Positions 52,363 to 61,664 are shown, counted from the first letter of the stretch. The stretch is DNA of 64,000 nucleotides from Prevotella sp. HUN102 (GCF_000688375.1 NZ_JIAF01000004.1:1798001-1862000); one strand, 5' to 3'. Numbers and translations are program-made. Notes: generated by a model from the letters alone, not told the origin.

Positions 52363-54834
52363 TTAAATGAACAACATACCGATTTGGAAGACAAGAGCAC
52401 TGACAACCCACGCCAAAACCGTTGTATAAACGGCAGAGAATATGCCCCATTTCCAACTGCCGGTTTCTCCCTTAACGGCAGCGATAGTAGCAACACAAGG
52501 AAAATAGAGCAATACGAATATCAAGAAACTGAAGGCCGTAAGCGTTGCAATGGGTTTTGCTTTCTGATAGCTGACATTATGCAGCTTGGCAACATCAGTT
52601 GTCATTTGTTTCTTCAGCAGTTCGTATTTGCCATTATCGTCATTGTATTCCGTATCGTCCACAAACGAATCGTTGTCAGAATAAAGCACGCCGAGCGTTG
52701 AAGCCACGATTTCCTTCGCACCTGTGCCTGCAAGCAAGCCAACATCAAGTTTCCAATCGAAGCCTTGAGGTATGAATACAGGTTCAATGGTCTTCCCTAT
52801 TCTTCCTATATAACTCTGTTCCTGTTGCGCCTGTCGGCTCATATTAGGATCATCGGGCAATGGGAAATAGCCCAGTGCCCAGACAATAATGGACGCCACA
52901 AGGATGATTCCTCCCATCTTTTTCAGATATTGCTTACCTTTTTCCCACGTATGACGGCCGATGGCTTTCCACGTTGGGAAACGATAAGGAGGAAGTTCCA
53001 TCACAAACGGCGTATCTTCGCCCTTCACAAAGAAGGTGGAGAATATCTTGCTCAGCACCACAGCCATCAGAATACCAATCATATAAAGTGAAATCATTAC
53101 CAATGAACGGTACTGGATAGCGAAGAATGAACCCGTAATCATTATGTAAATAGGAATACGCGCAGAACAGCTCATCATAGGAAGGATGAGCATCGTAACC
53201 AGTCTGCTCTTTCTGCTTTCAATGGTTCGTGTTGCCATAACGGCAGGCACGTTGCATCCGAATCCCATAATAAGAGGAATGAACGATTTTCCGTGCAACC
53301 CCATCTTGTGCATCAGCTTATCCATAATGAACGTGGCACGTGCCATATATCCACAATCTTCCATATAGGAAATGAAGAAATAGAGAATGAGAATCTGCGG
53401 CAAGAAAACTATCACGGAACCTACGCCTCCGATTACACCATCTACAAGCATTGCCTTCACAGGGCCATCGGGCAGATAATTGCTTACGAACCCTCCTATC
53501 CAAGCTACTCCGTCCTCAATCCAAGTCATTGGATATTGTCCGGCATAGAAAGTAACGTAGAACATTACGAAAAGCAACAAAAAGAATATCGGGAAACCCA
53601 AATACTTGTGTGTCAGAATATGGTCTATCAAATGCGTAATTTGGTAAGTGTCCTTTTTCTTTCCCGTAGCATATTCCGATTCTTTCAGCGCACCATTGAT
53701 GAAACCGTATTTGGCATCCATAATGGCAGTTTCAATATCGGTTCCAGTCTCTTCTTTCACGCGATTGGCAACATTTTGTTTATGTTCCTGTATCTCTTCA
53801 GCATCGGGGAAAGCTGCTATGAAGTCGTTGATTTCACTATCGTTTTCAAGAAGTTTTATGGCAAGATAACGGGTTGAATACTTAGGGCGAAGATCCTCAT
53901 TTTTCTTCAGATGCTCCTGAATGTCGGCAATACCTTGCTCTATTTCGTGTCCGTGATTGATATGAATGTGCCGATAGCCGGATGTTTTTCCTTCTTTTCC
54001 CTCGTAAACAGAAATGGCTTGCCCGAATAAATCCTCAACGCCACGTCCGCTTGTAAAAACGGTGGGAATCATCGGCACACCAAAGAGTTCTGAAAGTTTC
54101 CTGAAGTCTATGTTATCGCCTCTCTGCTCGGTTTCATCGTACATATTCAGTGCGCAAACCATCGGAATGTGCATATCTATGAGTTGGGTGGTAAGATAGA
54201 GATTGCGCTCCAAATTGGAAGCATCCAACACGTTGATGACAATGTCCGGTGTCTTCTCTATCAGTTGTTTGCGCACATACAGTTCCTCCGGACTATACGC
54301 CGAAAGGCTGTATGTGCCGGGAAGGTCTACCAATTCAAAATGGTATCCTCCGAAATCAGCCCTGCCATATTTTGCATCTACCGTAACTCCGGAATAATTT
54401 CCCACACGTTCGTGGGCACCGGACACAAAATTGAAGAGCGAAGTTTTGCCACAATTAGGATTACCCACAAGGGCTACATTGATAATATGCCGCTGTTCGT
54501 TTGCTTTTTTGCTGATTTCATCGGGTGTCAAAGCACCTTCGTCAGTGTCTCCATCCTCTATTTCAATCGCTTTTACCTCATTATCTCCTTTTTTTACAGG
54601 GATACTCTCACTGCTTGAAACAACCTCTATGAGATCTGCCTCACTGTGTCTTAAACTGACTTCATAGCCTAATATCTGGTATTTTACTGGATCGCTTAAA
54701 GGAGCATTGAGCAGCACCTTCACCTCCTTGCCAGTGATGAAGCCCATTTCTATGATTCGTTTTCTGAAGCCTCCCTGTCCTGCAACCTTAACTATAATGC
54801 CGGTTTCGCCAGTCTTCAATTCTGATAATTTCAT
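52363..54834 (-). CDS. feoB: Ferrous iron transporter FeoA-FeoB fusion
   Basis: An 823-residue ferrous iron importer. Residues 1-73 form the FeoA SH3-like domain (MKLSELKTGETGIIVKVAG ... GFRKRIIEMGFITGKEVKV). A short acidic linker follows, then the FeoB G domain (G1 GNPNCGKTS at about 124-132; DLPGTYSL). Next come the guanine-dissociation-inhibitor-like helices and the membrane pore (GVNCPAVMATRTIESRKSRL-type stretch, seen as GCNVPAVMATRT). Such FeoAB fusions are common in Bacteroidota. The ATG at 54834 is chosen because an upstream start overlaps the -7 box. No Fur box is recognised. Confidence 0.97.
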   Translation of the reverse strand: MKLSELKTGETGIIVKVAGQGGFRKRIIEMGFITGKEVKVLLNAPLSDPVKYQILGYEVSLRHSEADLIEVVSSSESIPVKKGDNEVKAIEIEDGDTDEGALTPDEISKKANEQRHIINVALVGNPNCGKTSLFNFVSGAHERVGNYSGVTVDAKYGRADFGGYHFELVDLPGTYSLSAYSPEELYVRKQLIEKTPDIVINVLDASNLERNLYLTTQLIDMHIPMVCALNMYDETEQRGDNIDFRKLSELFGVPMIPTVFTSGRGVEDLFGQAISVYEGKEGKTSGYRHIHINHGHEIEQGIADIQEHLKKNEDLRPKYSTRYLAIKLLENDSEINDFIAAFPDAEEIQEHKQNVANRVKEETGTDIETAIMDAKYGFINGALKESEYATGKKKDTYQITHLIDHILTHKYLGFPIFFLLLFVMFYVTFYAGQYPMTWIEDGVAWIGGFVSNYLPDGPVKAMLVDGVIGGVGSVIVFLPQILILYFFISYMEDCGYMARATFIMDKLMHKMGLHGKSFIPLIMGFGCNVPAVMATRTIESRKSRLVTMLILPMMSCSARIPIYIMITGSFFAIQYRSLVMISLYMIGILMAVVLSKIFSTFFVKGEDTPFVMELPPYRFPTWKAIGRHTWEKGKQYLKKMGGIILVASIIVWALGYFPLPDDPNMSRQAQQEQSYIGRIGKTIEPVFIPQGFDWKLDVGLLAGTGAKEIVASTLGVLYSDNDSFVDDTEYNDDNGKYELLKKQMTTDVAKLHNVSYQKAKPIATLTAFSFLIFVLLYFPCVATIAAVKGETGSWKWGIFSAVYTTVLAWVVSALVFQIGMLFI

Positions 54835-54852
54835 AATCGCTTTTGTTTTATG

Positions 54853-54860
54853 CAAAGTTA
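54853..54860 (-). promoter_or_regulatory. feoAB promoter -7 box
   Basis: The minus strand reads TAACTTTG, 19 bases before the ATG at 54834. Confidence 0.65.
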
Positions 54861-54994
54861 CGAAGAAAAATGCACAATAATATATAGTGGAAATTTAAAG
54901 AACGAAAGAATACCTACAAATGGGGGTAGAGGATAAGGCATTTGAGGCTATAACATACCTAAATGATTCAGATTTAGGATAAGGTAAGAAGCGC

Positions 54995-55107
54995 ACAAGT
55001 AAACGAGCTTACAAGCAAATTCGTTCTGAATAAATCCAACCTCTATCCAGTTTTTCGTTTAATCTATTAAGAAATAAGGCAATTTGCTTGTAAACTTATC
55101 TACTTGT
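54995..55107. repeat. Imperfect 27-bp inverted repeat between feoAB and radA
   Basis: ACAAGTA (54995-55001) plus TTACAAGCAAATT (55009-55021) are matched in reverse by AATTTGCTTGTAA (55081-55093) plus TACTTGT (55101-55107), with a 7-base internal loop on each side. It contains the same CAAGT..ACGAG..TTACAA words as the gap at 28.6 kb and 59.7 kb. On the minus strand it could act as the radA 3' end. Confidence 0.6.
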
Positions 55108-55126
55108 TCACTGGTAAAGAATCAAC

Positions 55127-56518
55127 TTATCCGAACAATAATCTCAACGCTTCCTCCACTTTTGACACAGGATGAACATTGATTTGAAATCTTCCTTTAA
55201 GTCCTTGACTATTGTTCCGAGGAATAATTATGTGTTCAAAGCCCAGTTTTTCGGACTCAGCAATTCGCTGTTCAATCCTATTTACCGGACGGACTTCGCC
55301 ACTCAGCCCAACTTCGCCGCACATACACCAACCTGCTTCGATTGGTGTATCAACGTTTGAGGAAAGAACGGCAGATATTACGCTTAAATCCATAGCCATA
55401 TCCGTGATTCTCAATCCACCGGCAATGTTCAGAAAAACATCCTTCTGCATAAGTTTAAAGCCCACCCGCTTCTCCAATACGGCGAGAAGCATATTCAGTC
55501 TGCGCTGATCGAAGCCTGTAGCTGAACGCTGTGGAGTTCCGTATGCAGCCGAAGAAACCAATGCCTGTGTCTCAACCAAGAAAGGACGCACGCCTTCAAT
55601 GGCACTTGATATAGCAACACCCGATAAGTCCTTGTGCGCATCCGTGATGAGCAACTCGGAAGGATTGTTTACTTCGCGAAGACCTGTCTGTTGCATTTCG
55701 TAGATTCCCAGTTCGGAAGTAGAACCAAAACGATTCTTTATGCTTCTTAGGATTCGATACATATAATGCTGGTCTCCCTCAAATTGGATGACAGTATCTA
55801 CAATATGCTCCAAAACCTTCGGTCCGGCAATCGTCCCCTCCTTATTGATGTGTCCGATAAGAATAACCGGTATGCCGCTTGTTTTGGCTAATTGCAACAA
55901 AGCAGCTGCACATTCGCGTATTTGAGTAACGCTTCCGGCACTACTCGTAACAGTTTCTGTTGCAACCGTTTGAATAGAATCAACGATTAACAGTTCTGGC
56001 TTGACATTCTTTATATGCTCGAATATCTTTTCAAGAGAGGTTTCTGACAATATCTGAATCGAATCAGGAATGTTATGCGTGATGCGTTCGGCACGCATTT
56101 TTATTTGCTGTGGGCTTTCCTCTCCACTCACATATAAGACATTCTTGTCCAGATTCAGGATTGTTTGCAGGGTCAAAGTACTCTTCCCTATACCGGGTTC
56201 TCCTCCAACAAGCACGATACTACCCGGCACCAGACCTCCGCCCAGCACTCTGTTCAGCTCTGCATCCTTCATATCAATGCGAACTTCTTCTTTGGAAGAA
56301 ATCTTATTCAGAGGCTGAGGTATGTTCAGTTTGGCTATTCCTCCATTGGTATTCATCAAGTTCTGAGCAGTATTTCTTATTGCTCCGGAACTTACTTCTG
56401 AGGCAATTCTGAATTCCTTGAAAGTGTTCCATTGCCCACAACTCGGACATTTGCCTATCCATTTAGAACTTTCCTGCCCACAGTTGTCGCAGACGTATGC
56501 TATCTTATCCTTTGCCAT
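55127..56518 (-). CDS. radA: DNA repair protein RadA/Sms
   Basis: A 463-residue RecA-like ATPase that acts in recombination and branch migration. The N-terminal zinc finger is CDNCGQESSKWIGKCPSCGQ (about residues 9-28). Walker A GEPGIGKST (about 92-100) and the RadA-specific KNRFGS (about 250-255) follow. The C-terminus is the Lon-protease-like domain (GLRITDMAMDLSVISAVLSS, KLGFEHIIIPRNN). The start at 56518 is set by the -7 box. It stands alone. Confidence 0.97.
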   Translation of the reverse strand: MAKDKIAYVCDNCGQESSKWIGKCPSCGQWNTFKEFRIASEVSSGAIRNTAQNLMNTNGGIAKLNIPQPLNKISSKEEVRIDMKDAELNRVLGGGLVPGSIVLVGGEPGIGKSTLTLQTILNLDKNVLYVSGEESPQQIKMRAERITHNIPDSIQILSETSLEKIFEHIKNVKPELLIVDSIQTVATETVTSSAGSVTQIRECAAALLQLAKTSGIPVILIGHINKEGTIAGPKVLEHIVDTVIQFEGDQHYMYRILRSIKNRFGSTSELGIYEMQQTGLREVNNPSELLITDAHKDLSGVAISSAIEGVRPFLVETQALVSSAAYGTPQRSATGFDQRRLNMLLAVLEKRVGFKLMQKDVFLNIAGGLRITDMAMDLSVISAVLSSNVDTPIEAGWCMCGEVGLSGEVRPVNRIEQRIAESEKLGFEHIIIPRNNSQGLKGRFQINVHPVSKVEEALRLLFG

Positions 56519-56524
56519 ATTCGA

Positions 56525-56532
56525 CAAAAGTA
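56525..56532 (-). promoter_or_regulatory. radA promoter -7 box
   Basis: The minus strand reads TACTTTTG, only 6 bases before the ATG at 56518, pointing to a near-leaderless mRNA. Confidence 0.6.
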
Positions 56533-56564
56533 ACAATATTTTTCCTTGTTACAAAATTTATTCT

Positions 56565-56572
56565 TAATTTTG
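56565..56572 (+). promoter_or_regulatory. Promoter -7 box abutting the binding-lipoprotein start
   Basis: TAATTTTG is followed after 6 bases by the ATG at 56579, so transcription starts at or very near the ATG. Confidence 0.6.
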
Positions 56573-56578
56573 CAATAT

Positions 56579-57472
56579 ATGAAAAGATTAAATTATTTGC
56601 TGATTTCAGCCCTTTTGGTTCTTATCGGCTGTTCTCCTTCCGAAGAAAAGCAGAAGCAAGATAATGCCGAACAGGCTAAAAAGGAAAAACTTGCTTACGA
56701 AAAGGCTTTCAAAGTGGCAGTTATGCCCACTATGGATTGCCTTCCCATATATTTATTGAAAGACAGTATTCTGTTCGATTCAACAAAGATAGATATTCGT
56801 CTGAAGCAATACAACGCACAGATGGACTGCGATACGGCTATTATCAATGGCAGAGTGCAAGCCTCCGTTACGGACCTGTTTCGGGCCGAACGTCTGAAAA
56901 GACGCTACCACACACCAATTACGTATCTCACGGAGACGAATGCGAAATGGCAACTCATAGCCAACAAGAAATCAAAACTTACAAAACTCTCGGATCTTAG
57001 CGACAAGATGATTGCAATGACGAGGTTTTCAGTTACCGACTACCTGACAAATAAAGTGGTAAAAGATGGAAAACTCAAGTTTCAGGCCTACAAAGTTCAA
57101 ATAAACGACGTGTTGGTTCGTCTGAAGATGCTGGAAAACGACGAACTGGACGCATTATGGTTTACCGAACCACAAGCAGCACAGGCAAGAGTATGGGGCA
57201 ATAATGTACTATACGATTCAAAAGAAGACGCATTCATACCGGGAGCAATCGTCTTTGTCGGCGCACCATCCATTACCGAACAACAGGAATTTCAGAACGC
57301 TTACAACAAGGCGGCAGACCTCATTAATAAAAATGGAGTTCAATACTATTCTGCCTTGATAATGAAGTATATGAAAGTGGGCGAAACCGTCGTGAAATCA
57401 TTGCCTAAACTGGAATACAAGAAAGCGATACAACCACGGCCTGCCGACCTCAACAAGGCTCGTTCTAATTAA
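56579..57472 (+). CDS. Binding-protein-like lipoprotein (SsuA/THI5 fold)
   Basis: A 297-residue lipoprotein: signal peptide and lipobox LIGC (Cys18), a Lys/Glu-rich linker, then a type II periplasmic binding fold beginning FKVAVMPTMDCLPIYLLKD. LSDLSDKMIAMTRFSVTDYL and LKMLENDELDALWFTEPQAAQA follow. Relatives bind sulfonates, nitrate, thiamine precursors or other small molecules. No permease or ATPase is adjacent, so the transport partner is missing or the protein has another role. It is followed after 24 bases by a TPR protein and probably forms an operon. Confidence 0.8.
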   Translation: MKRLNYLLISALLVLIGCSPSEEKQKQDNAEQAKKEKLAYEKAFKVAVMPTMDCLPIYLLKDSILFDSTKIDIRLKQYNAQMDCDTAIINGRVQASVTDLFRAERLKRRYHTPITYLTETNAKWQLIANKKSKLTKLSDLSDKMIAMTRFSVTDYLTNKVVKDGKLKFQAYKVQINDVLVRLKMLENDELDALWFTEPQAAQARVWGNNVLYDSKEDAFIPGAIVFVGAPSITEQQEFQNAYNKAADLINKNGVQYYSALIMKYMKVGETVVKSLPKLEYKKAIQPRPADLNKARSN

Positions 57473-57496
57473 TTCCAACCTACCAAAATACTGATT

Positions 57497-59653
57497 GTGA
57501 AGAATATTCAAGACGCAATACAATGCATTCAAGCAAAGAAGCTGGACGATGCCATCGGACTTCTTGCCCCTCTTTTTGAATCGAAACCATCGCTGATTGG
57601 ACACGAAGAAATGACGGCAATCGCCAACGATTTCTCCCTTATGAAGCAATTTATGCTTCAGGGAGTAAAGGATCCCGAGAGAGAAAATCTCTATCTCAGC
57701 CTTCTTCAGCGACTTTATAAAGTTGCCGCAAATATTGAAATCAGTTGGCGATGCAAGAATTTTGACATCTACGTGAACGCTTTTCGGACGAGCGACCATC
57801 AGAACACGAGCCACGACTTCATCCAATCAGTGCTCGAAAATTTCGTTTCAGACGTTGCTATGCTCTCATTGGAAAGCGAAAGTGTCCGAAATGACAAACG
57901 AACAGAGATATTTGAACGCCATCAGCATTTTATGGATCGGCTTTTTTCCACGATACTCGTCTCTTGCCAATGGAAATCTGCCGATGTAAAGTTCTACGAA
58001 AACATCCTGACCTCTCCTTTGGTAGACCTCAACGACCAACTACTCATCATCAGCGCAATCAGCATCAGCACGATGAATGTTTTCGATATCAATAAATTCA
58101 AAGTGCTAATAAACATCTATTCATCGGCTTTGGACGAGAATGTAAAACAGCGCGCACTGGTTGGCTGGGTGCTTTCCATCGTGGATAATCTTGATATTTT
58201 CCCAGAGCAGACGAATCTCATAGCAACCGTTTGCAAGGAGGAAAAAGCAAGACTGGAGCTTCTCGAACTGCAAATACAGCTTTTCAGCAGCCTTGATGCC
58301 GAAAAGGATAACGACAAGATTCAACAGGACATAATGCCTAATCTGATGAATAATTCAGGATTCACTATCAACAGATTCGGCATCAGCGAAACGGACGAGG
58401 ACAAGATGGAAAACATTCTCAATCCGAACGTGGACGACGAGAAGATGGAAATCATCGAGAAGAACATCCAGAAGATGATGAAGATGCAGAAAGAAGGTTC
58501 AGACATCTATTTCGGAGGCTTCAAGCAGATGAAGCGTTTCGCCTTCTTCAGCAAGATTTCAAACTGGTTTATGCCCTTCGTTATCGATCATCCTGAATTA
58601 AGTTCGGTAAGAAACAAGTTGCAAGATTCGGCATTTCTGAATCTCCTGTTCAAGCAAAACACCTTCTGCGAATCGGATAAATACTCGTTGGCACTGGCAT
58701 TGTCGAGTATCATCGATAAGCTGCCTAAGAATATGCTGGAAATGCTCAACACCAACGACAGCTTTGCCTTTGCCGGAGGCACTATCCCCGACGAGGAAAA
58801 GACCGCATACATCAGGCGAATGTATCTGCAAGACCTGTTCCGTTTCTATCGCATCCATCAGGAATACAGAAGCGATATCGTGAATCCTTTCCACAAGACA
58901 AACCATCACGTAATCTATTTCTTCACGAAGAAGATTTTTGAAAACATTGCTTTGGGCAATCAGAAGATAAGGCTCGGAATGTATCTCTATCGGCATTCGA
59001 GACACACGGAGCTATACAATCTCCTTGAATCCTTCTCTTCCGAAAACCATAAATACAACACCCTGAAGGGCTATTCCTATCTATACAGAAACGAGTTCAA
59101 GCGGGCGTATTTTTACTTCGACAAAGTGCTCGTTCTCGCCCCCAACAACACTTGGGCATTGAACGGAAAGGTAAACGCCGCTCTTAAGAACGAGGACTAT
59201 GAAACGGCTGCCTCCACTTATTCCAAACTATTGGAATTGAATCCCAATAAGCAGCATTATATTCTCAATCATAGCATTGCGCTCATCAAACTCGACAGAG
59301 CCAATGAATCACTCAACGCATTGTATAAACTTGAGTTTGAAAATCCTGACGACAAGAAAGTGAAGCGCATTCTTGCTTGGGCACTCCTCTGCAACGGTCA
59401 GACCGAGAAAGCCATCGAACATTATAAGGCATTGCTGTCAGACAACCCGTCCGATTCCGATTTTCTCAATGCAGGCTATGCCTACTGGATTGAAGGAAAC
59501 ATAGCGCAAGCCTGCAATTGTTTCCAAAACTGGAAGCAGATATGCAAGGACAAAGAACTCCTTGACGAGTTCCGAAAGGACGACTACCTATTAAATAAGG
59601 TAAATATCTCTGAAATTGACCGTGAACTGATGATCAGTCTTACCAATCAATAG
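57497..59653 (+). CDS. Large TPR-repeat protein of unknown function
   Basis: A 718-residue cytoplasmic protein with a GTG start, as no ATG fits well at this point. Residues 1 to about 480 are helical and I do not recognise them. The C-terminal third shows TPR repeats: YRNEFKRAYFYFDKVLVLAPNN, NEDYETAASTYSKLLELNPNK and NGQTEKAIEHYKALLSDNPSD-type units. Such proteins act as scaffolds. Its place after the binding-protein lipoprotein is the only clue to function. It is followed by a long non-coding gap. Confidence 0.78.
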   Translation: MKNIQDAIQCIQAKKLDDAIGLLAPLFESKPSLIGHEEMTAIANDFSLMKQFMLQGVKDPERENLYLSLLQRLYKVAANIEISWRCKNFDIYVNAFRTSDHQNTSHDFIQSVLENFVSDVAMLSLESESVRNDKRTEIFERHQHFMDRLFSTILVSCQWKSADVKFYENILTSPLVDLNDQLLIISAISISTMNVFDINKFKVLINIYSSALDENVKQRALVGWVLSIVDNLDIFPEQTNLIATVCKEEKARLELLELQIQLFSSLDAEKDNDKIQQDIMPNLMNNSGFTINRFGISETDEDKMENILNPNVDDEKMEIIEKNIQKMMKMQKEGSDIYFGGFKQMKRFAFFSKISNWFMPFVIDHPELSSVRNKLQDSAFLNLLFKQNTFCESDKYSLALALSSIIDKLPKNMLEMLNTNDSFAFAGGTIPDEEKTAYIRRMYLQDLFRFYRIHQEYRSDIVNPFHKTNHHVIYFFTKKIFENIALGNQKIRLGMYLYRHSRHTELYNLLESFSSENHKYNTLKGYSYLYRNEFKRAYFYFDKVLVLAPNNTWALNGKVNAALKNEDYETAASTYSKLLELNPNKQHYILNHSIALIKLDRANESLNALYKLEFENPDDKKVKRILAWALLCNGQTEKAIEHYKALLSDNPSDSDFLNAGYAYWIEGNIAQACNCFQNWKQICKDKELLDEFRKDDYLLNKVNISEIDRELMISLTNQ

Positions 59654-59667
59654 GACTAAGAGAATAA

Positions 59668-59690
59668 ATACAAGTTTACAAACAAGTAGA
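59668..59690 (+). repeat. CAAGTTTACAAACAAGTAGA intergenic word, instance 2
   Basis: CAAGTTTACAAACAAGTAGA shares words with the repeats at 28.6 kb (forward) and 55.0-55.1 kb (both arms). Function is unknown. Confidence 0.4.
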
Positions 59691-59785
59691 TATTCACTAT
59701 TAACAGTTATCATATTCAGGTCTGCTTTCAGACTATCTTTTCATCAGGAGACGAGTCTGAATTTTGTTAGTCATCTGTTTTTGAG

Positions 59786-59944
59786 GACTTTTTAAGTATC
59801 TGAAAATCAATATATAACAACTTCATTTCCAAACGTGCGAAGAATGCGCTCCATTCTTCGCACGTTTGCATTGTATTCTTCGCACATTTATATTGCATTC
59901 TTGCGAAGAATGCTTTTCACTACTCAGTTAGTTCAAAATCATAT
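59786..59944 (+). repeat. Dispersed palindromic intergenic repeat, copy F
   Basis: A left tag TTTAAGTATCTGAAAATCA (59791-59809) leads to AAACGTGCGAAGAATG (59831-59846), which pairs exactly with CATTCTTCGCACGTTT (59852-59867). A second small palindrome GCATTCTT/AAGAATGC (about 59895-59913) follows, then a right tag GTTAGTTCAAAATCATAT. It lies in the 451-base gap 59654-60104; apart from this, the word at 59668 and the promoter at 60059 I see nothing there. Confidence 0.8.
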
Positions 59945-60058
59945 TTGATTCGCCAGTAATAACAGTAGCCTTTCTGAACCGATTATATTATTTCTTTGAA
60001 GCGTTTAATGGAAAGAAAAATATGTATTTCCGAACTTTAATAAATAGAAGAAATTGCG

Positions 60059-60066
60059 TATATTTG
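60059..60066 (+). promoter_or_regulatory. Protein tyrosine phosphatase promoter -7 box
   Basis: TATATTTG, 38 bases before the ATG at 60105. Confidence 0.55.
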
Positions 60067-60104
60067 CAGAAACTATCAATAATAACGGAATGGAAATAAA
60101 TAAT

Positions 60105-60620
60105 ATGAACAAGGAAAGCGAGAAGCTATATAAGATTTTGTTTATCTGTCTGGGCAACATTTGCAGGTCGCCTGCTGCCAATGCTGTGATGCAAAAGATG
60201 GTGGACGATGCAGGATTGTCCGCAAGATTCCTTATCGATTCAGCCGGAATCGGGAATTGGCACGTGGGAGAATTGCCAGATAAGCGAATGCGCAACCACG
60301 GTTTCAAGCGTGGCTATCAGGTAAACCACATTGCAAGGCAGTTTGATGCACGGACAGACTTCGAAGCGTTCGATTATATTATCGTTATGGATGAGGATAA
60401 CTATAAGAATATCAATCGAATGTCGCAATCTGATAAAGAAAAGAAACAAGTGATAAGGATGATTGATTATATAACCGAACATCCCGAAGCGACTTCCGTT
60501 CCCGACCCATATTACGGTGAGGGCAAGGACTTCGACTATGCGCTGGATCTCATCGAAGATGGATGCCGAGGCTTACTGCAACGGCTTTGCGAATCAGAAT
60601 CAACGCCAAACTCTTTATAA
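60105..60620 (+). CDS. Low molecular weight protein tyrosine phosphatase
   Basis: A 171-residue cysteine phosphatase. The P-loop CLGNICRSP contains the CX5R signature (Cys near residue 15), and the general acid lies in PDPYYG. Members dephosphorylate tyrosine kinases of polysaccharide synthesis or arginine phosphate on proteins. Three in-frame starts exist; 60105 (MNKESEK) or 60090 is possible, and the most upstream overlaps the promoter. It ends 10 bases before yaaA, so they probably form an operon. Confidence 0.92.
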   Translation: MNKESEKLYKILFICLGNICRSPAANAVMQKMVDDAGLSARFLIDSAGIGNWHVGELPDKRMRNHGFKRGYQVNHIARQFDARTDFEAFDYIIVMDEDNYKNINRMSQSDKEKKQVIRMIDYITEHPEATSVPDPYYGEGKDFDYALDLIEDGCRGLLQRLCESESTPNSL

Positions 60621-60630
60621 ACTCCCTGTT

Positions 60631-61425
60631 ATGCAAATAATTTTAGCTTCGGCAAAGATAATGAATGCCTCTGCCGACGTCGCATTGCCCACCGTTTCCG
60701 AACCTGCTTTCAAAAAGGAGGCAGAGCTTTTCGCACTCGAATTAGGTCAGCTTTCAGCAGAAGAACTGAAGGAGCAACTGCGTTGCAGTTTGCAATTAGC
60801 TATGGAAAACAAGCTGCGCTATCAGGATTTTTTCAATGAAGAGGCAAAGATGCCGGCGATACTGGCCTATTATGGTCAGGCATATAAGTGTCTGAAAGCG
60901 CAGACTTTAAAGAACGACGATTTCTCCTTTTCAATCAATCATCTTTGGATTCTCAGTTTTCTCTATGGTATGCTCCGTCCGTCAGACAATATCCATCCTT
61001 ACAGATTGGAGGGGAAAATGAGTCTGGAAGCCACGGACGGCAAGAATATGTTTGCTTATTGGAAACCGATTCTCACGGATATGCTGATAGACTCGGTTAA
61101 AAATGACGACGGAATACTCGTACATTTGGCGACGGAAGAATATCAACATCTTTTTGATTGGAAACGCGTGAAGAAGGAACTGAACGTGATTCAGCCTCAT
61201 TTTATGGTAAATAAAGGAGGTATGCCGAAGAATGTAACGGTATATGCTAAGAGTTGTCGGGGGGCAATGACGAGATTCATTCTTCAAAACAGGATAACCA
61301 AGCCCGAAGAGTTGCTCACTTTTGAGTATGAGGGTTTCCAATATAGAGAAGAAAACAGGGTTTTGATGGGCAAGAAAGCAAAATTCGACGTAGGTTCGGA
61401 TCTTCTTTGGATTCTGGACGCATAG
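60631..61425 (+). CDS. yaaA: YaaA family peroxide stress protein
   Basis: A 264-residue protein of the YaaA/UPF0246 family. In E. coli YaaA lowers free iron and protects DNA during peroxide stress. Typical segments are MQIILASAKIM (start), AILAYYGQAYKCLKAQT, HLWILSFLYGMLRPSDNIHPYRLEGKMS (quoted as LSFLYGMLRPSDNI and YRLEGKM) and the C-terminal FDVGSDLLWIL. The function here is inferred from the family. It follows the phosphatase closely and is ended by a strong terminator. Confidence 0.92.
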   Translation: MQIILASAKIMNASADVALPTVSEPAFKKEAELFALELGQLSAEELKEQLRCSLQLAMENKLRYQDFFNEEAKMPAILAYYGQAYKCLKAQTLKNDDFSFSINHLWILSFLYGMLRPSDNIHPYRLEGKMSLEATDGKNMFAYWKPILTDMLIDSVKNDDGILVHLATEEYQHLFDWKRVKKELNVIQPHFMVNKGGMPKNVTVYAKSCRGAMTRFILQNRITKPEELLTFEYEGFQYREENRVLMGKKAKFDVGSDLLWILDA

Positions 61426-61527
61426 ATAAAACTGCATTGAAAGAATATCTCCAGCTTATCCTTTAGAGCAGAATACACACACTCAGAATGCTGTATTCCG
61501 CACTTTAAGGAATATTATTTACAAAAA

Positions 61528-61562
61528 CTAATCGCAAAAATTTTTGCGATTAGTTTTTTTCT
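61528..61562 (+). terminator. Terminator after yaaA
   Basis: CTAATCGCAAAAA (61528-61540) pairs perfectly with TTTTTGCGATTAG (61541-61553), then TTTTTTT. The -7 box of the next gene lies directly after it. Confidence 0.85.
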
Positions 61563-61564
61563 TG

Positions 61565-61572
61565 TATATTTG
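61565..61572 (+). promoter_or_regulatory. Promoter -7 box for the lipoate gene
   Basis: TATATTTG lies 137 bases before the lipoate gene ATG and 20 bases before a small ORF. Confidence 0.55.
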
Positions 61573-61592
61573 TATTGTCAAAACCTAAATAA

Positions 61593-61664
61593 ATGATGGA
61601 GCTTGCTGTCAAAATGCCGGTCAGCTTCCAAAAGCCTGAACCTGTAAAAGAGCAAGCACAGTAA
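61593..61664 (+). CDS. Small ORF of 23 codons in the leader of the lipoate gene
   Basis: ATG ATG at 61593 opens a frame encoding MMELAVKMPVSFQKPEPVKE and three more residues, ending at TAA 61662-61664. It is the first ORF after the promoter. No family is known to me. It could be a leader peptide or a small protein; coding bias is not testable at this size. Confidence 0.3.
   Translation: MMELAVKMPVSFQKPEPVKEQAQ

Noticed and set aside
4921..59944. CRISPR array made of GCGAAGAATGC-type repeats
   Set aside because: Copies are tens of kilobases apart, in both orientations, and have no regular spacers.
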